A stretch of DNA of 64,000 nucleotides from Bradyrhizobium sp. (GTDB lineage: Bacteria; Pseudomonadota; Alphaproteobacteria; Rhizobiales; Xanthobacteraceae): positions 1 through 64,000 of the forward strand of contig NZ_SSNA01000055.1 of assembly GCF_004799445.1 (NCBI RefSeq), in the 5' to 3' direction. The notes below the pieces were generated by a model. The model made no database searches. It worked only from the letters and a program-made list of their open reading frames with translations, and had not been told where the DNA came from. Positions 37,160-45,584 of this stretch are shown piece after piece. Position 1 is the first letter of the stretch. Every line of letters starts with the position of its first letter. A program made the translations under genes and the position numbers.

Positions 37160-37184
37160 GGAATTTTATTCCGCAGAGCGGAAT
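37160..37184. promoter_or_regulatory. Candidate IclR operator, overlapping inverted repeats
   Basis: GGAAT-TTT-ATTCC (37160-37172) overlaps the perfect repeat ATTCCGC-AGA-GCGGAAT (37168-37184), so three alternating half-sites lie together. IclR-family proteins bind such sites near their own promoter. It sits 13 bases before the regulator ATG and about 120 bases from the divergent biotin carrier gene, suiting control of both. Confidence 0.65.
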
Positions 37185-37196
37185 AGCGGGGACCTG

Positions 37197-38168
37197 ATGG
37201 GACGGCGTTCGGAGCGGCTCAGTAAACAGGGAATGCTTGCCGGCGACGCCGCGGGCGAGGGCGATGTCATTCAGGTGGTGTCGCGCGCGTTCGACGTCTT
37301 GCGCTGCTTCGAGGGCCATGAGGCGCGGCTTGGCAATCTGGAGATCGCCAACCGCTGCGGGCTGCCGCGCTCGACGGTGTCGCGGCTGACCCATACGCTG
37401 ACCCGGATGGGTCAGCTCGTCTACCTGCCGCGCGATCAGAAATACCGTATCGGTCCGAGCGCGGTCGCCATGAGCACCGCGATGATGCGGGGCTTGCAGT
37501 TGCGCAATGCGATCCGGCTGCGGCTACAGGAGGTCGCCGAGCAATTGCCCGGCACGGTCGGCTTCGTCATTCCGGACCGCTTCCATCTGGTTTATCTCGA
37601 GGTCGGCCGTGCCGCCAACGCGCTTGGCCTGAGCTCGACGTCGGGCAGCCGCATCGCCATGGCGAGCACCGCCGCGGGCCATGCGTTTACGGCGGCGCTT
37701 GAGACCGAAGTCGGCGATGCGCTGCTCGCGGAAATGGAGCGCGAAGTTCCGGAACACGCAAAACTGCTGCGGCCGCGCCTGGAGGCCAACCGCCGCGCTT
37801 TGCGCGAGCGTGGCTATGTGGTGGCGTGCGGGTCGTGGAGCCCGCATATCAATGGTCTCGCGGTGCCGCTGTGGTCGCCGCAATACCAGACCTATGTCGT
37901 CGTCACGATTGGTCTTCTGTCCGCAATGTTTGACGAGAAACGGTTGCACAACGAGGTTGCTCCGCGGCTTCTGGAGCTGAGTGCGACGATCGCGCTGATG
38001 CTCGAGGGTAGCGAGGTCGGACTGTTCAGCGATCGCGCGCAGGTAAAGCCGGTTCCAGCATCGGGCCGCAATAGCAAGCTCAAGACGGAGGATCCGAATG
38101 AATTGGAAGCCGGAACTCGACGACCTCGCGCGGCGCGAAGCCTTCGCGCGCGAGATGGGAGGCGTTGA
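37197..38168 (+). CDS. IclR-family transcriptional regulator
   Basis: A 323-residue regulator. It has an N-terminal winged helix (VVSRAFDVLRCFEGHEARL, then LPRSTVSRLTHTLTRMG) and a C-terminal effector domain (VGFVIPDRFHLVYLEVG, ASTAAGHAF, GSWSPHINGLAVPL). The ATG at 37197 follows a candidate operator. It runs 71 bases into the carboxyltransferase gene in another frame, giving a basic C-terminal tail (RRPRAARSLRARDGRR). It likely controls the acyl-CoA carboxylase genes on both sides. Confidence 0.9.
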   Translation: MGRRSERLSKQGMLAGDAAGEGDVIQVVSRAFDVLRCFEGHEARLGNLEIANRCGLPRSTVSRLTHTLTRMGQLVYLPRDQKYRIGPSAVAMSTAMMRGLQLRNAIRLRLQEVAEQLPGTVGFVIPDRFHLVYLEVGRAANALGLSSTSGSRIAMASTAAGHAFTAALETEVGDALLAEMEREVPEHAKLLRPRLEANRRALRERGYVVACGSWSPHINGLAVPLWSPQYQTYVVVTIGLLSAMFDEKRLHNEVAPRLLELSATIALMLEGSEVGLFSDRAQVKPVPASGRNSKLKTEDPNELEAGTRRPRAARSLRARDGRR

Positions 38169-39657
38169 CAAGGTCAAGCGGCAGCGCGACCAGGGCCGGC
38201 TCACCGTTCGCGAGCGCATCGACAGACTGCTCGATCCAAAAAGCTTCCACGAGATCGGCGCAATATCCGGCACGGCCGAATATGACGAGCAGGGTGAGCT
38301 GACAAATCTGACGCCGGCGAATTGCGTGTTCGGCCGCGGCAGGATTGATGGCCGCACCGTGGTCGCTGTCGGCGACGATTTCACCGTGCGCGGCGGCTCG
38401 GCCGACGCCTCGATCTCCGCCAAGCCCCTGATGGCCGAGGAGATGGCGCATGATTTCCGCCTGCCCATTATTCGATTGATCGAAGGCTCCGGCGGCGGCG
38501 GCTCGGTGAAAACCATCGAAACCAAGGGCGCGGCCAATCTGCCGGGCGGCATCGGTGGCACGCGCTGGTACGCCTATACGACCGCGAACATGGCCCGCGT
38601 GCCAGTGGTCGGCCTGGGGCTCGGTTCGGTGGCGGGATTGGGCGCCGCCCGGCTTGCCGCCAGCCACTATTCGGTGATGACAAAGGCTTCCGCGATGTTT
38701 GTCGCAGGGCCGCCGGTTGTGAAGCGGCTGGGCCAGGATCTCTCCAAGCAGGAACTCGGCGGCGCCGATATCCAGACCCGCGCCGGCGGCGTCGATCATG
38801 CCGTCGATACCGAGGAGGAGGCGTTCGCCTGCGCCAGGCGTTTCCTCTCTTATCTGCCGTCGTCGGTCTATGAGCTGCCGCCGACGATCGCGAGCGATGA
38901 CGATCCGGAACGCTCGGAGGAATCCTTGATGACGGCGGTGCCGCGCAACCGCCGCCAGGTCTACAAGATGCGCCCGATCATCAACGCCGTCGTCGACCAG
39001 GGATCGTTCTTCGAGGTGGCTGCGAATTTCGGGCGCCCGGTCATCGTGGGGCTGGCGCGTCTGGAAGGCCGTGCCGTGCTGCTGCTTGCCAGCGATCCCT
39101 TTCACTATGGCGGATCGTGGACGGCGGACGCCTGCCAGAAGGTGGTGCGCTGGGTCGACTTCGCCGAAACCTTCCATCTTCCGGTGGTCTATCTGATGGA
39201 TTGTCCGGGCTTCATGATCGGGCTCGAGGCCGAGAAGGCCGCCACCATCCGCCATGGGGTGCGTGCGATGGCCGGGGTCAACCAGACCACGGTGCCCTGG
39301 TGCACCATCATCGTGCGCAATTCCTTCGGCGTCGCCGGTGTCGTGCACCAGCCGGCCGACCGGTTCTCGCTGCGCTATGCGTGGCCGTCCGCCTATTGGG
39401 GCTCGCTGCCGCTGGAAGGCGGTATCGAGGCGGCCTATCGCGCCGAGATCGACGCCGCGGACGATCCCGCGGCGAAATTGAAGGAGATCGAGGATCGGCT
39501 CAACAAGCTGCGGTCGCCATTCCGCACCGCCGAAAAATTCTGGGTCGAGGAAATCATCGACCCGCGCAAGACCCGCTCGCTATTGTGCGAATTCGCCCGC
39601 CTCGCCGAGCCGCTGCGCACGCCGGGGCCAGCGACCAACATGGCGATCAGGCCGTGA
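38098..39657 (+). CDS. Acyl-CoA carboxylase carboxyltransferase (beta) subunit
   Basis: A 519-residue biotin-dependent carboxyltransferase with both crotonase-like halves. The N-half has RLIEGSGGGGSVKT and VVGLGLGSVAGLGAA, forming an oxyanion hole; the C-half has DCPGFMIGLEAEKAATIRHG and IVRNSFGVAG. It moves CO2 from biotin to an acyl-CoA such as propionyl-, methylcrotonyl- or geranyl-CoA. GGAGG lies 7 bases before the ATG, although that ATG is inside the IclR gene. It needs a biotin carboxylase from elsewhere. Confidence 0.92.
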   Translation: MNWKPELDDLARREAFAREMGGVDKVKRQRDQGRLTVRERIDRLLDPKSFHEIGAISGTAEYDEQGELTNLTPANCVFGRGRIDGRTVVAVGDDFTVRGGSADASISAKPLMAEEMAHDFRLPIIRLIEGSGGGGSVKTIETKGAANLPGGIGGTRWYAYTTANMARVPVVGLGLGSVAGLGAARLAASHYSVMTKASAMFVAGPPVVKRLGQDLSKQELGGADIQTRAGGVDHAVDTEEEAFACARRFLSYLPSSVYELPPTIASDDDPERSEESLMTAVPRNRRQVYKMRPIINAVVDQGSFFEVAANFGRPVIVGLARLEGRAVLLLASDPFHYGGSWTADACQKVVRWVDFAETFHLPVVYLMDCPGFMIGLEAEKAATIRHGVRAMAGVNQTTVPWCTIIVRNSFGVAGVVHQPADRFSLRYAWPSAYWGSLPLEGGIEAAYRAEIDAADDPAAKLKEIEDRLNKLRSPFRTAEKFWVEEIIDPRKTRSLLCEFARLAEPLRTPGPATNMAIRP

Positions 39658-39899
39658 TTGCCGGTTTCTCATGGTGAGGAGGCGCGCCACGGCCGATGAA
39701 GATGGGCAATATTGCTTCGCCGTGGCGCTATGATGCCGCACCTTATCACACGCCAACCCGAGAATGATCGAGCGCCCGCGATTTAGCGCTACGCCCGTAC
39801 GGCCGTTTTCCGATCTTGCGGTCGCAGGAATAGGCGGGGTGCAGTTTGACGACCCAGCGCAGACCTCGCTGCGTCCACGAAAAACGCTGAAACTTGCTT
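39658..39899. other. Gap with decayed sequence between carboxyltransferase and LysR remnant
   Basis: Nothing intact is coded here. CTCATGGTGAGGAGGCGCG near 39670 resembles a repeat common in Bradyrhizobium intergenic DNA. The part near 39780-39900, read on the minus strand, has open but unrecognisable sequence continuing from the LysR remnant. Confidence 0.5.
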
Positions 39900-40298
39900 G
39901 CAGCGATGGATCTAGTGATCGAGCGCGCGAACGTCGCCAGCAGGTTCGTCAGACGAAAGGCCGCGAAATCCTAGGGGATTCCGAGCCGCACCGCGCCCTT
40001 GTTGCCGGGCCGCGCTAGCACGTCGCGGGCCTCTTCGGCCAGCGCGAGCAGCCGTCGCGCGTAGGACAGCAGTCGTTCGCCATGCTCTGTCGGGGCCACC
40101 TGCTTGCCGGTTCGATTAAGCAACGGACGCCCCGAGTTCGTCCTCCAGCCGCTTGATCTGCTGGCTGACCGTCGATTGCGTTCGATGCACACGTTCGCCG
40201 GCTCGGATGAAGCTACCGGCATCCACCACGGAGACGAAGCTGCGAAGCAATTCGAGGCCCAACATTCCGGGTCCATTCGGTTTTCCACTGGGATGCAT
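39900..40298 (-). pseudogene. Broken LysR-family regulator gene
   Basis: The ATG at 40298 (or 40265) opens a LysR helix-turn-helix: ELLRSFVSVVDAGSFIRAGE, then TQSTVSQQIKRLEDELG. At 40130-40133 a run of four C (G on the coding strand) shifts the frame; one base fewer restores LLNRTGKQVAPTEHGERLL and the linker helix AEEARDVL. After VRLGIP comes an in-frame TAG at 39971, then the recognisable continuation DFAAFRLTNLLATFARS. The effector domain then dissolves. A single-base shift could be a sequencing error, but the nonsense codon and lost C-terminus point to a true pseudogene. Confidence 0.85.
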
Positions 40299-40378
40299 TC
40301 TATCATTTAATTTTTGAATGAAAAGGCATCGGCATAAATCAACGGCCGAAGGAGAAGTGTAGCCCCTGGGAGCCAGCA

Positions 40379-41107
40379 GTGATCGCCTCAACCGACGTCG
40401 ACATTGCCAATGCAGTTTCCGCTATTTCGGCTGCGCCTGACCCGAAGGCTTGCTCGCGAATATTTTTGAAAACAATATCCCAATTCAAGATTGACGCATT
40501 TGCATGCGGCGAGGTTGATCTCATGGCGCTGGAGCGCACGATCTTCTATGTGATCTGTTGGCCCGACACTTGGCGCGAGTTCAATTTTGCCGCCGGGGTG
40601 ATGTCGCGCGACCCGTTGCTTGACGTTTTGAAAACGCGTCGCGAGCCATTCACCTGGTCGGAGGTGCAGCGAGACGGAAAATGGCCGACAATCGGCACGA
40701 AGAGATCGCAGGCAATTACTGAACACGGATGGACTGAGGGCCTCACGGTGCCAATTCCACGCGGCGATCAACGTTTTGGGCTGGTCAGCCTGAATGGTCG
40801 GCGTGACGCCCTTGACGCCAAGGAGAAACGGCTGCTGGCGATGCTCTCCTATTGCTTCCACGAACGGCTGCGCAATCTCGTTCCGACTTATGGATTTGCA
40901 ATTCCTCCGGTGGGCCTGACCAGGCGCGAAATCGACGTTCTGCGGCTCATCGCACGCGGCGCCACAGATGGCGACATGGCCCACAAGTTGGGAATCTCTC
41001 GATCGACGGCGCATGAGTATTTCGAGACGGCGAAGAGGAAATTGAAGGCTACCACGCGCGCCGAGGCTATCGCCATTGCAGTGTCGCTCGCAATCGTGCC
41101 GCCTTGA
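40379..41107 (+). CDS. LuxR-family regulator with autoinducer-binding domain (LuxR solo)
   Basis: A 242-residue regulator. Residues about 20-160 form an acyl-homoserine-lactone-binding-type domain and about 175-240 the LuxR helix-turn-helix (LTRREIDVLRLIARG, ISRSTAHEYFETAKRKLKA). Five of the six conserved ligand-pocket residues are at exactly the TraR spacing: W65, D78, P79, W93 and G121. The sixth, usually Tyr, is N69. No luxI synthase gene is in the window, so it is a solo receptor that may sense a foreign or non-standard signal. It uses a GTG start. It points toward a converging autotransporter gene. Confidence 0.88.
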   Translation: MIASTDVDIANAVSAISAAPDPKACSRIFLKTISQFKIDAFACGEVDLMALERTIFYVICWPDTWREFNFAAGVMSRDPLLDVLKTRREPFTWSEVQRDGKWPTIGTKRSQAITEHGWTEGLTVPIPRGDQRFGLVSLNGRRDALDAKEKRLLAMLSYCFHERLRNLVPTYGFAIPPVGLTRREIDVLRLIARGATDGDMAHKLGISRSTAHEYFETAKRKLKATTRAEAIAIAVSLAIVPP

Positions 41108-41119
41108 GGATTTGAAGTG

Positions 41120-41261
41120 GATCCGATTGGGTGAATCGGATCATGATCTGATCGCTTGCTTGAGCAAGATCTCCGCGCAACCGCGTTGCGTTTGTCGCGA
41201 GAGAAAACTGGTTTCCACCCTCGGATCGAGCCCGAGGGCATGGTTTTCCGGATTATGCTCT
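41120..41261. repeat. Probable intergenic repeat between LuxR and autotransporter genes
   Basis: The gap contains GGATCATGATCTGATCG, GAAAACTGGTTTCCACC and CATGGTTTTCCGGATTATGC. These resemble the GATCATG...GAAAACCGGTTTCC...GGATCATGC blocks scattered between genes in rhizobia. It separates the two converging genes and may help end transcription from both sides. Confidence 0.45.
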
Positions 41262-41361
41262 AAACATTGGAAAGCCCGGCGAACCCCTGGCGAGATTTAA
41301 CAGATGCTCTGGCCGGCTGAGGGCCGGACCCGAGTGCCGGACTTGACGATTGGCCCATGCC

Positions 41362-44300
41362 TCAGAAATTCCAGGTGAAGGCGCCTTTGACGGTGTGGGT
41401 CTGGGCCTGGGCGGCGAGTTCGCCTTGATAGGAAACGCCCAGCTTGGCCTGCGGGCTGAAGCGCCAATCAAGCCCGCCTTCAACGAGCGCCGCATTGGAG
41501 GCTATCGGCAAGCCCGCAACTGAGAACCCGGCTCCCGTGCCCTGGAACGACAGGGCTGAAGTCGGGGTTACGTCTCCAAAGGCATGCTGCCATTGCAACG
41601 AGCCGCGCGGGACCAGCACCGTGCCGTTGGCAAGCGGCACGGCGGTGGCAACCCGCAGCCCGGCCCAGGAATAACCGATGTTCTCGCCGACGCTCGAACC
41701 CGAAAGCGCCGCGATACCGCCGCTCTCGAGGAACGAGCCGTTGTGCAAGTGCACGTAAGCAAGCCCGGCAATCGGCTCGACCGCGACCCGGTTGAAAGCC
41801 ATGCCATAACCGACTTCGCCGAACGCCTGCCCAACATTGCCGGAAGAATGCGCATGGGTTTGTTCGAAGAACCCGGGGAATGCAATGGTGCGGCTGGTAT
41901 CGACGCTGTCGAACGAATAAGAGACCCCGCCGCGCACATTGAGCGCGCCGACGCGGCCCCCGGCATAGGCGCCGAGCTGGGCGCTGTCGATCCCCGCGCC
42001 GCTGGCGCGCGCATCGACGTTGAGATCTGAGCGCACATAGCCCGCCATCAGGCCGGCACGCAGCATGTCGCCGTACCGCGCATCTACCCCAGAGAGGAAG
42101 GCGCCGAACCTGCTGGTCAGAGCCGCTGCATTGCCGTCGCTCTCGGCCGAGCCCCGGCCGCCGAGACCCTGCGCCCAGAAGGTGAGGTCGCGCAGGCGCT
42201 CACCCTGCTGCGCCGGAGCCTTGCCCGGCATGGCCGCATAGGCGTCGCCCGACGCGTAGGCCAGTTGTTGCGGCCCACCGAAGCCAAGCGCGCCAAGCTC
42301 GCCGGGAATGTCCTCGTAAGAAGATTGGCGCAGCCGGCCGAGCACCGCGCTGCGGCCGAACTGCACCTCTTGGGCTTGCGTGTTGTGCACGGTGCCGAAA
42401 ATTTCTCCGGACAGCGCCTCGAACGCCTGCCGGGCGCCGGCAAGGCTCTGATTGAGAAGCGTGGTCACCAGTGAACTATTCTTCGGACTCGCATCGAGCG
42501 CGCTGCCAACGGCGGCCTGATTCGGGGTTTGCGCCGCATCGTGAAAGGCGTTGTTGTTGAATTTCAGCGTCAGGAAGACATCGTTAGCGTCATAGCTGAG
42601 AGAGGGCGTGAGAAAGAACAGATTGCTGGTGACGCCGCTGAATGTCGTGCCGCCCAGACCGCCGGCTGCGGTCAGGATCGTGTACTGAGTCGCGGGAGGG
42701 AAGACGGCGTTCTGGGCCAACACGTTCACGGTGGCGCCTGTCAGCGTTCCGATCCCGGTCGCTGCAAGCTTATCGTTCTGCCCCGTGGGGTTGACGGCGA
42801 CACGGTAGCTCGATCCGGCCGCAAAATTGACGTTGCCGTTGACGTTCAAGGTGCTGAACGGGACGGCGGAACCCGGCGCGATGGTAGCGCCGCTGGCGAC
42901 GGACACATTGCCGGTGACGGTACCATTGCCGGCTAGAGTGCCGCCGGAGTTCACCATTACCGGGCTGGTGAGCTCGCCATCGACCACGAGCGTGCCGCTG
43001 CTGACGTTGGTCGCACCGATGGTGGCGTTGGTGTTCCACAGCCACGAGCCGCTCGCCTGCACATCAAGAGTGTTGAAATTCAGGAAACCGTTACTGGCGG
43101 TGCCATGGCCCTGAAGGATCAGATTATTGGTCCCCCCGGTGGCGGTGCTGCCCACCGCATTGCCGCTCAGCACCGAGCCGGTTTGCAAAATCAGCGTGTT
43201 GGTGCCGGCGCCGGTGAATTGCACCGATGCGGTGCCACCTGCGATTGTGCCGGCATTGATCACCGAGCCGCCGCCCTGAATGCCAAAAATACCGCCACTG
43301 ATGGTACCGCCGCTGTTATTTATCACGTCGAGCGCAGTAGCATGGACGCCGGTTGCAGCGCCGGCGATGATACCGCCGCTGAGATTGTTCACCTTGGCGG
43401 CGCCGCTACTGTCAATGGCGATGCCACCGACACCAGTGGCCGTAATCGTGCCTCCGGCGTTGTTCGTTACGTCGAGGGTATCAGCACCGATTGCGGTGCC
43501 GCTCGCAGCCGCAGCCGAGATCGTGCCCTTGTTTCCGGTAACGGTGACCGTCGCGGCGTCAATGCCGAATAGATTACCCGCAATGGTGCCGGTGCCATTG
43601 CTCACCGTGGCGGTACCGGTAAGAGCACTTATTGCGATTCCACTCGGGCCGGTCGCCTGAATAGTGCCGGTGCCATTCGTAACGCTGGCGGTGCCGGAGC
43701 CGGCAACATGAATGGCGGTGCCGCCCGAGATGGTGCCGTCGTTGCCGGTGACGTTGATGTTGCCGGTGGCGTTGAGGACGCCGGCTTCGATGGCAGCGGC
43801 GTCACCGGTAATCCTGCCGCCGGCAAGGTTTATCACCGTGGCCGTGCCGCCGGCACTGATCGCGACGCCGTTGGTTGATAGCGCCTGAACTGTCCCGTTG
43901 ATGCCGTTGGTGATGTTGGCATTTCCAGCGGCGTCGATGGCGTGGCCAGCTGCACCCGACGCCTCGATCGTGCCGATGTTTGCGGTGACATTGACGGTGT
44001 TGGCCTGAATGCCGAACGCGCTGCCCGAGATGAGGCCGCTGCTGCTCTTGCCATTGTCCACTGTTGCGACGCCCGTCGCGAAGATCGCGGTGCTGCCGGG
44101 GGCACTCGACCCAATGGTGCCGGTGCCGTTGGTGATGTCGGCGTTCCCGGCAGAAATAGCGACGCGGTTGGCGGTAACTGTGCCGCCCGCGGCCGAGATG
44201 AGGCCGTCATTACCGGTAAGGGTAAGGTTACCATTGCCGAGAACGCTAATGGCGTTCAAGGCCCCGGTGATGATGCCAGTCCCATTATTAATCGTCGTGG

Positions 44301-44931
44301 GAGCGAAGGATGATTGGATGGCGATGCCGTCCTGGCCGGTCGCCAGAATCGTACCGGCGCCGTTCGACACCGTAAGGCTCGTAAGGTTGCCACTGGATGC
44401 TATGCCGATGCCGCCCGGGAGAGTCGACTGAATGACGCTAAGACTACCGTTCAAATTGTTATTTACGGTACCGCCAGTCGCCAAAAAAATAGCAAAGTCG
44501 CCAGAGACCGTGCCCGAATTGTTGATCGTACCCTTTAGAATATCGATTCCGGCAACGGTCCCAGTCACTGATGCGCCGGAATGGACGTTGATGGTGAGGC
44601 CGGTTTCGGTATTGGTACCGTAACCGTTGTTGCCACCGGGGCCGGCATTCTGATTGCTGGTCGCCAACGTACAATCGACTGTCGTGTTGTTTACAGGAGC
44701 CAACGGCGTGCATGATGCTTCGGCGCGCTCAATTGCCGAGAACGCGGCTAACGGAATCATGATCAGCAGTTCCAGCGCTGCTGTGCCGCTCAAAAGGGTG
44801 ACGTCGCGCTTTGCCTTTGTCCTCGGCTTTGCCACCGCGCTGCTGCGCTCGGCAATTGTCGAACCTGATTCGTGCATCCCTCGACTCATTCCCAAGCGGC
44901 TCACGCGGCCTTTGCAGCGCCATGCATCCAC
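41362..44931 (-). CDS. Type V autotransporter with beta-helix passenger
   Basis: A 1189-residue outer-membrane protein. An extended signal region (about 1-73) ends at ERAEA before SCTPLAPV. The passenger (to about residue 870) is a Gly/Thr/Asn-rich repeat series with units such as ATVTNGTGTI and GTISG, typical of a beta-helix. The C-terminal barrel (about the last 285 residues, from FWAQGLGGRGS) ends with the required aromatic residue (WNF). It resembles adhesin-type autotransporters. The start is a GTG with AAGGG upstream; the ATGs at 44889 and 44877 are alternatives. It lies in an island with a LuxR solo. Confidence 0.88.
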   Translation of the reverse strand: MDAWRCKGRVSRLGMSRGMHESGSTIAERSSAVAKPRTKAKRDVTLLSGTAALELLIMIPLAAFSAIERAEASCTPLAPVNNTTVDCTLATSNQNAGPGGNNGYGTNTETGLTINVHSGASVTGTVAGIDILKGTINNSGTVSGDFAIFLATGGTVNNNLNGSLSVIQSTLPGGIGIASSGNLTSLTVSNGAGTILATGQDGIAIQSSFAPTTINNGTGIITGALNAISVLGNGNLTLTGNDGLISAAGGTVTANRVAISAGNADITNGTGTIGSSAPGSTAIFATGVATVDNGKSSSGLISGSAFGIQANTVNVTANIGTIEASGAAGHAIDAAGNANITNGINGTVQALSTNGVAISAGGTATVINLAGGRITGDAAAIEAGVLNATGNINVTGNDGTISGGTAIHVAGSGTASVTNGTGTIQATGPSGIAISALTGTATVSNGTGTIAGNLFGIDAATVTVTGNKGTISAAAASGTAIGADTLDVTNNAGGTITATGVGGIAIDSSGAAKVNNLSGGIIAGAATGVHATALDVINNSGGTISGGIFGIQGGGSVINAGTIAGGTASVQFTGAGTNTLILQTGSVLSGNAVGSTATGGTNNLILQGHGTASNGFLNFNTLDVQASGSWLWNTNATIGATNVSSGTLVVDGELTSPVMVNSGGTLAGNGTVTGNVSVASGATIAPGSAVPFSTLNVNGNVNFAAGSSYRVAVNPTGQNDKLAATGIGTLTGATVNVLAQNAVFPPATQYTILTAAGGLGGTTFSGVTSNLFFLTPSLSYDANDVFLTLKFNNNAFHDAAQTPNQAAVGSALDASPKNSSLVTTLLNQSLAGARQAFEALSGEIFGTVHNTQAQEVQFGRSAVLGRLRQSSYEDIPGELGALGFGGPQQLAYASGDAYAAMPGKAPAQQGERLRDLTFWAQGLGGRGSAESDGNAAALTSRFGAFLSGVDARYGDMLRAGLMAGYVRSDLNVDARASGAGIDSAQLGAYAGGRVGALNVRGGVSYSFDSVDTSRTIAFPGFFEQTHAHSSGNVGQAFGEVGYGMAFNRVAVEPIAGLAYVHLHNGSFLESGGIAALSGSSVGENIGYSWAGLRVATAVPLANGTVLVPRGSLQWQHAFGDVTPTSALSFQGTGAGFSVAGLPIASNAALVEGGLDWRFSPQAKLGVSYQGELAAQAQTHTVKGAFTWNF

Positions 44932-44958
44932 TGCACCCTTGCGGCCGGTGGTCTGGTA

Positions 44959-45070
44959 CGGTTAACGGTCGCAGCCGGGTGTGCATACCCTCTGAATAGA
45001 GGGTGTTGGCGGGCGTGCTCTGAATGTACTTGTAGTGGACGCGCGGATGCGGCGCGGCGGATCACAGGCG
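44959..45070. repeat. Direct repeat copy 1, upstream of the autotransporter gene
   Basis: About 112 bases, roughly 90% identical by eye to 45557-45673 in the same orientation. It ends 28 bases before the autotransporter start. It contains ACCCTC-TGAATA-GAGGGT as a hairpin and a slightly imperfect form of the 14-base palindrome seen in copy 2. It lacks a 5-base piece present there. The gap 44932-45230 holds this copy and no supported gene. Confidence 0.8.
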
Positions 45071-45230
45071 TTGGCGCAAAGAAAACGTCATCAAGAATCT
45101 CGAGCCCGGTTTCGATTCTGCGTTCCAGCGAGTGGGATGACAGAGCGGAGGCATCTCCGATCGTAGCGTGATCGCGACCGTACCACTGCGGTATCCGAGG
45201 GCGCTCGAAACTCGGTCCCCATCGATCCTG

Positions 45231-45584
45231 TTAATCGTCGCTCGTCAGATAGCTCATGGCTGCCCCCAGCACGTAAAAGCCTTGGAGAGCTACAAGAGAT
45301 TCCGCTGTTATCAACACAACACCTCCTAATCCGAAACCATAGTGAAGAAGAACAGCCGCCGAGAGAAACGCCACCAACGGTGAGGCGAGAACGACTGCAA
45401 GGGCGTGGAAGAACACCACACCGATCGCAAGTCCAACCGAGGCGCTCGCGAGCAAAAGAACCAAAATGATCATCACGATAAATACCTGCCATGACAGAGG
45501 CACTCCAGGTTCAGCCGGCGTGAGAGGCGAGCGTGGCGTGAGCTTCGATCCGTGGGCGGTTAACGGTCGCAACCGGGTATGCAT
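45231..45584 (-). CDS. Small hydrophobic membrane protein, unknown
   Basis: About 117 residues with three or four membrane segments (VFIVMIILVLLLASASVGLA, FHALAVVLASPLVAFLSAAV, GVVLITAESLVALQGFYVLG) and an acidic end (TSDD). I do not recognise the family. Codon use is visibly less GC-rich than the neighbours, as in the rest of this island. The ATG at 45584 lies inside direct-repeat copy 2; an in-frame GTG at 45503 and ATG at 45473 are nearer the first helix and may be the true start. Confidence 0.6.
   Translation of the reverse strand: MHTRLRPLTAHGSKLTPRSPLTPAEPGVPLSWQVFIVMIILVLLLASASVGLAIGVVFFHALAVVLASPLVAFLSAAVLLHYGFGLGGVVLITAESLVALQGFYVLGAAMSYLTSDD

Noticed and set aside
42769..44600. Repeated DNA in the autotransporter gene as a possible CRISPR or tandem-repeat array
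   Set aside because: The periodicity follows the Gly/Thr/Asn-rich beta-helix units of the encoded protein, with irregular spacing and no constant repeat/spacer pattern.
44729..44986. 85-residue minus-strand frame beginning MHTRLRPLT upstream of and overlapping the autotransporter start
   Set aside because: Beyond the repeat-derived start it overlaps the autotransporter in another frame and shows no domain; kept only as a possible leader in the findings.
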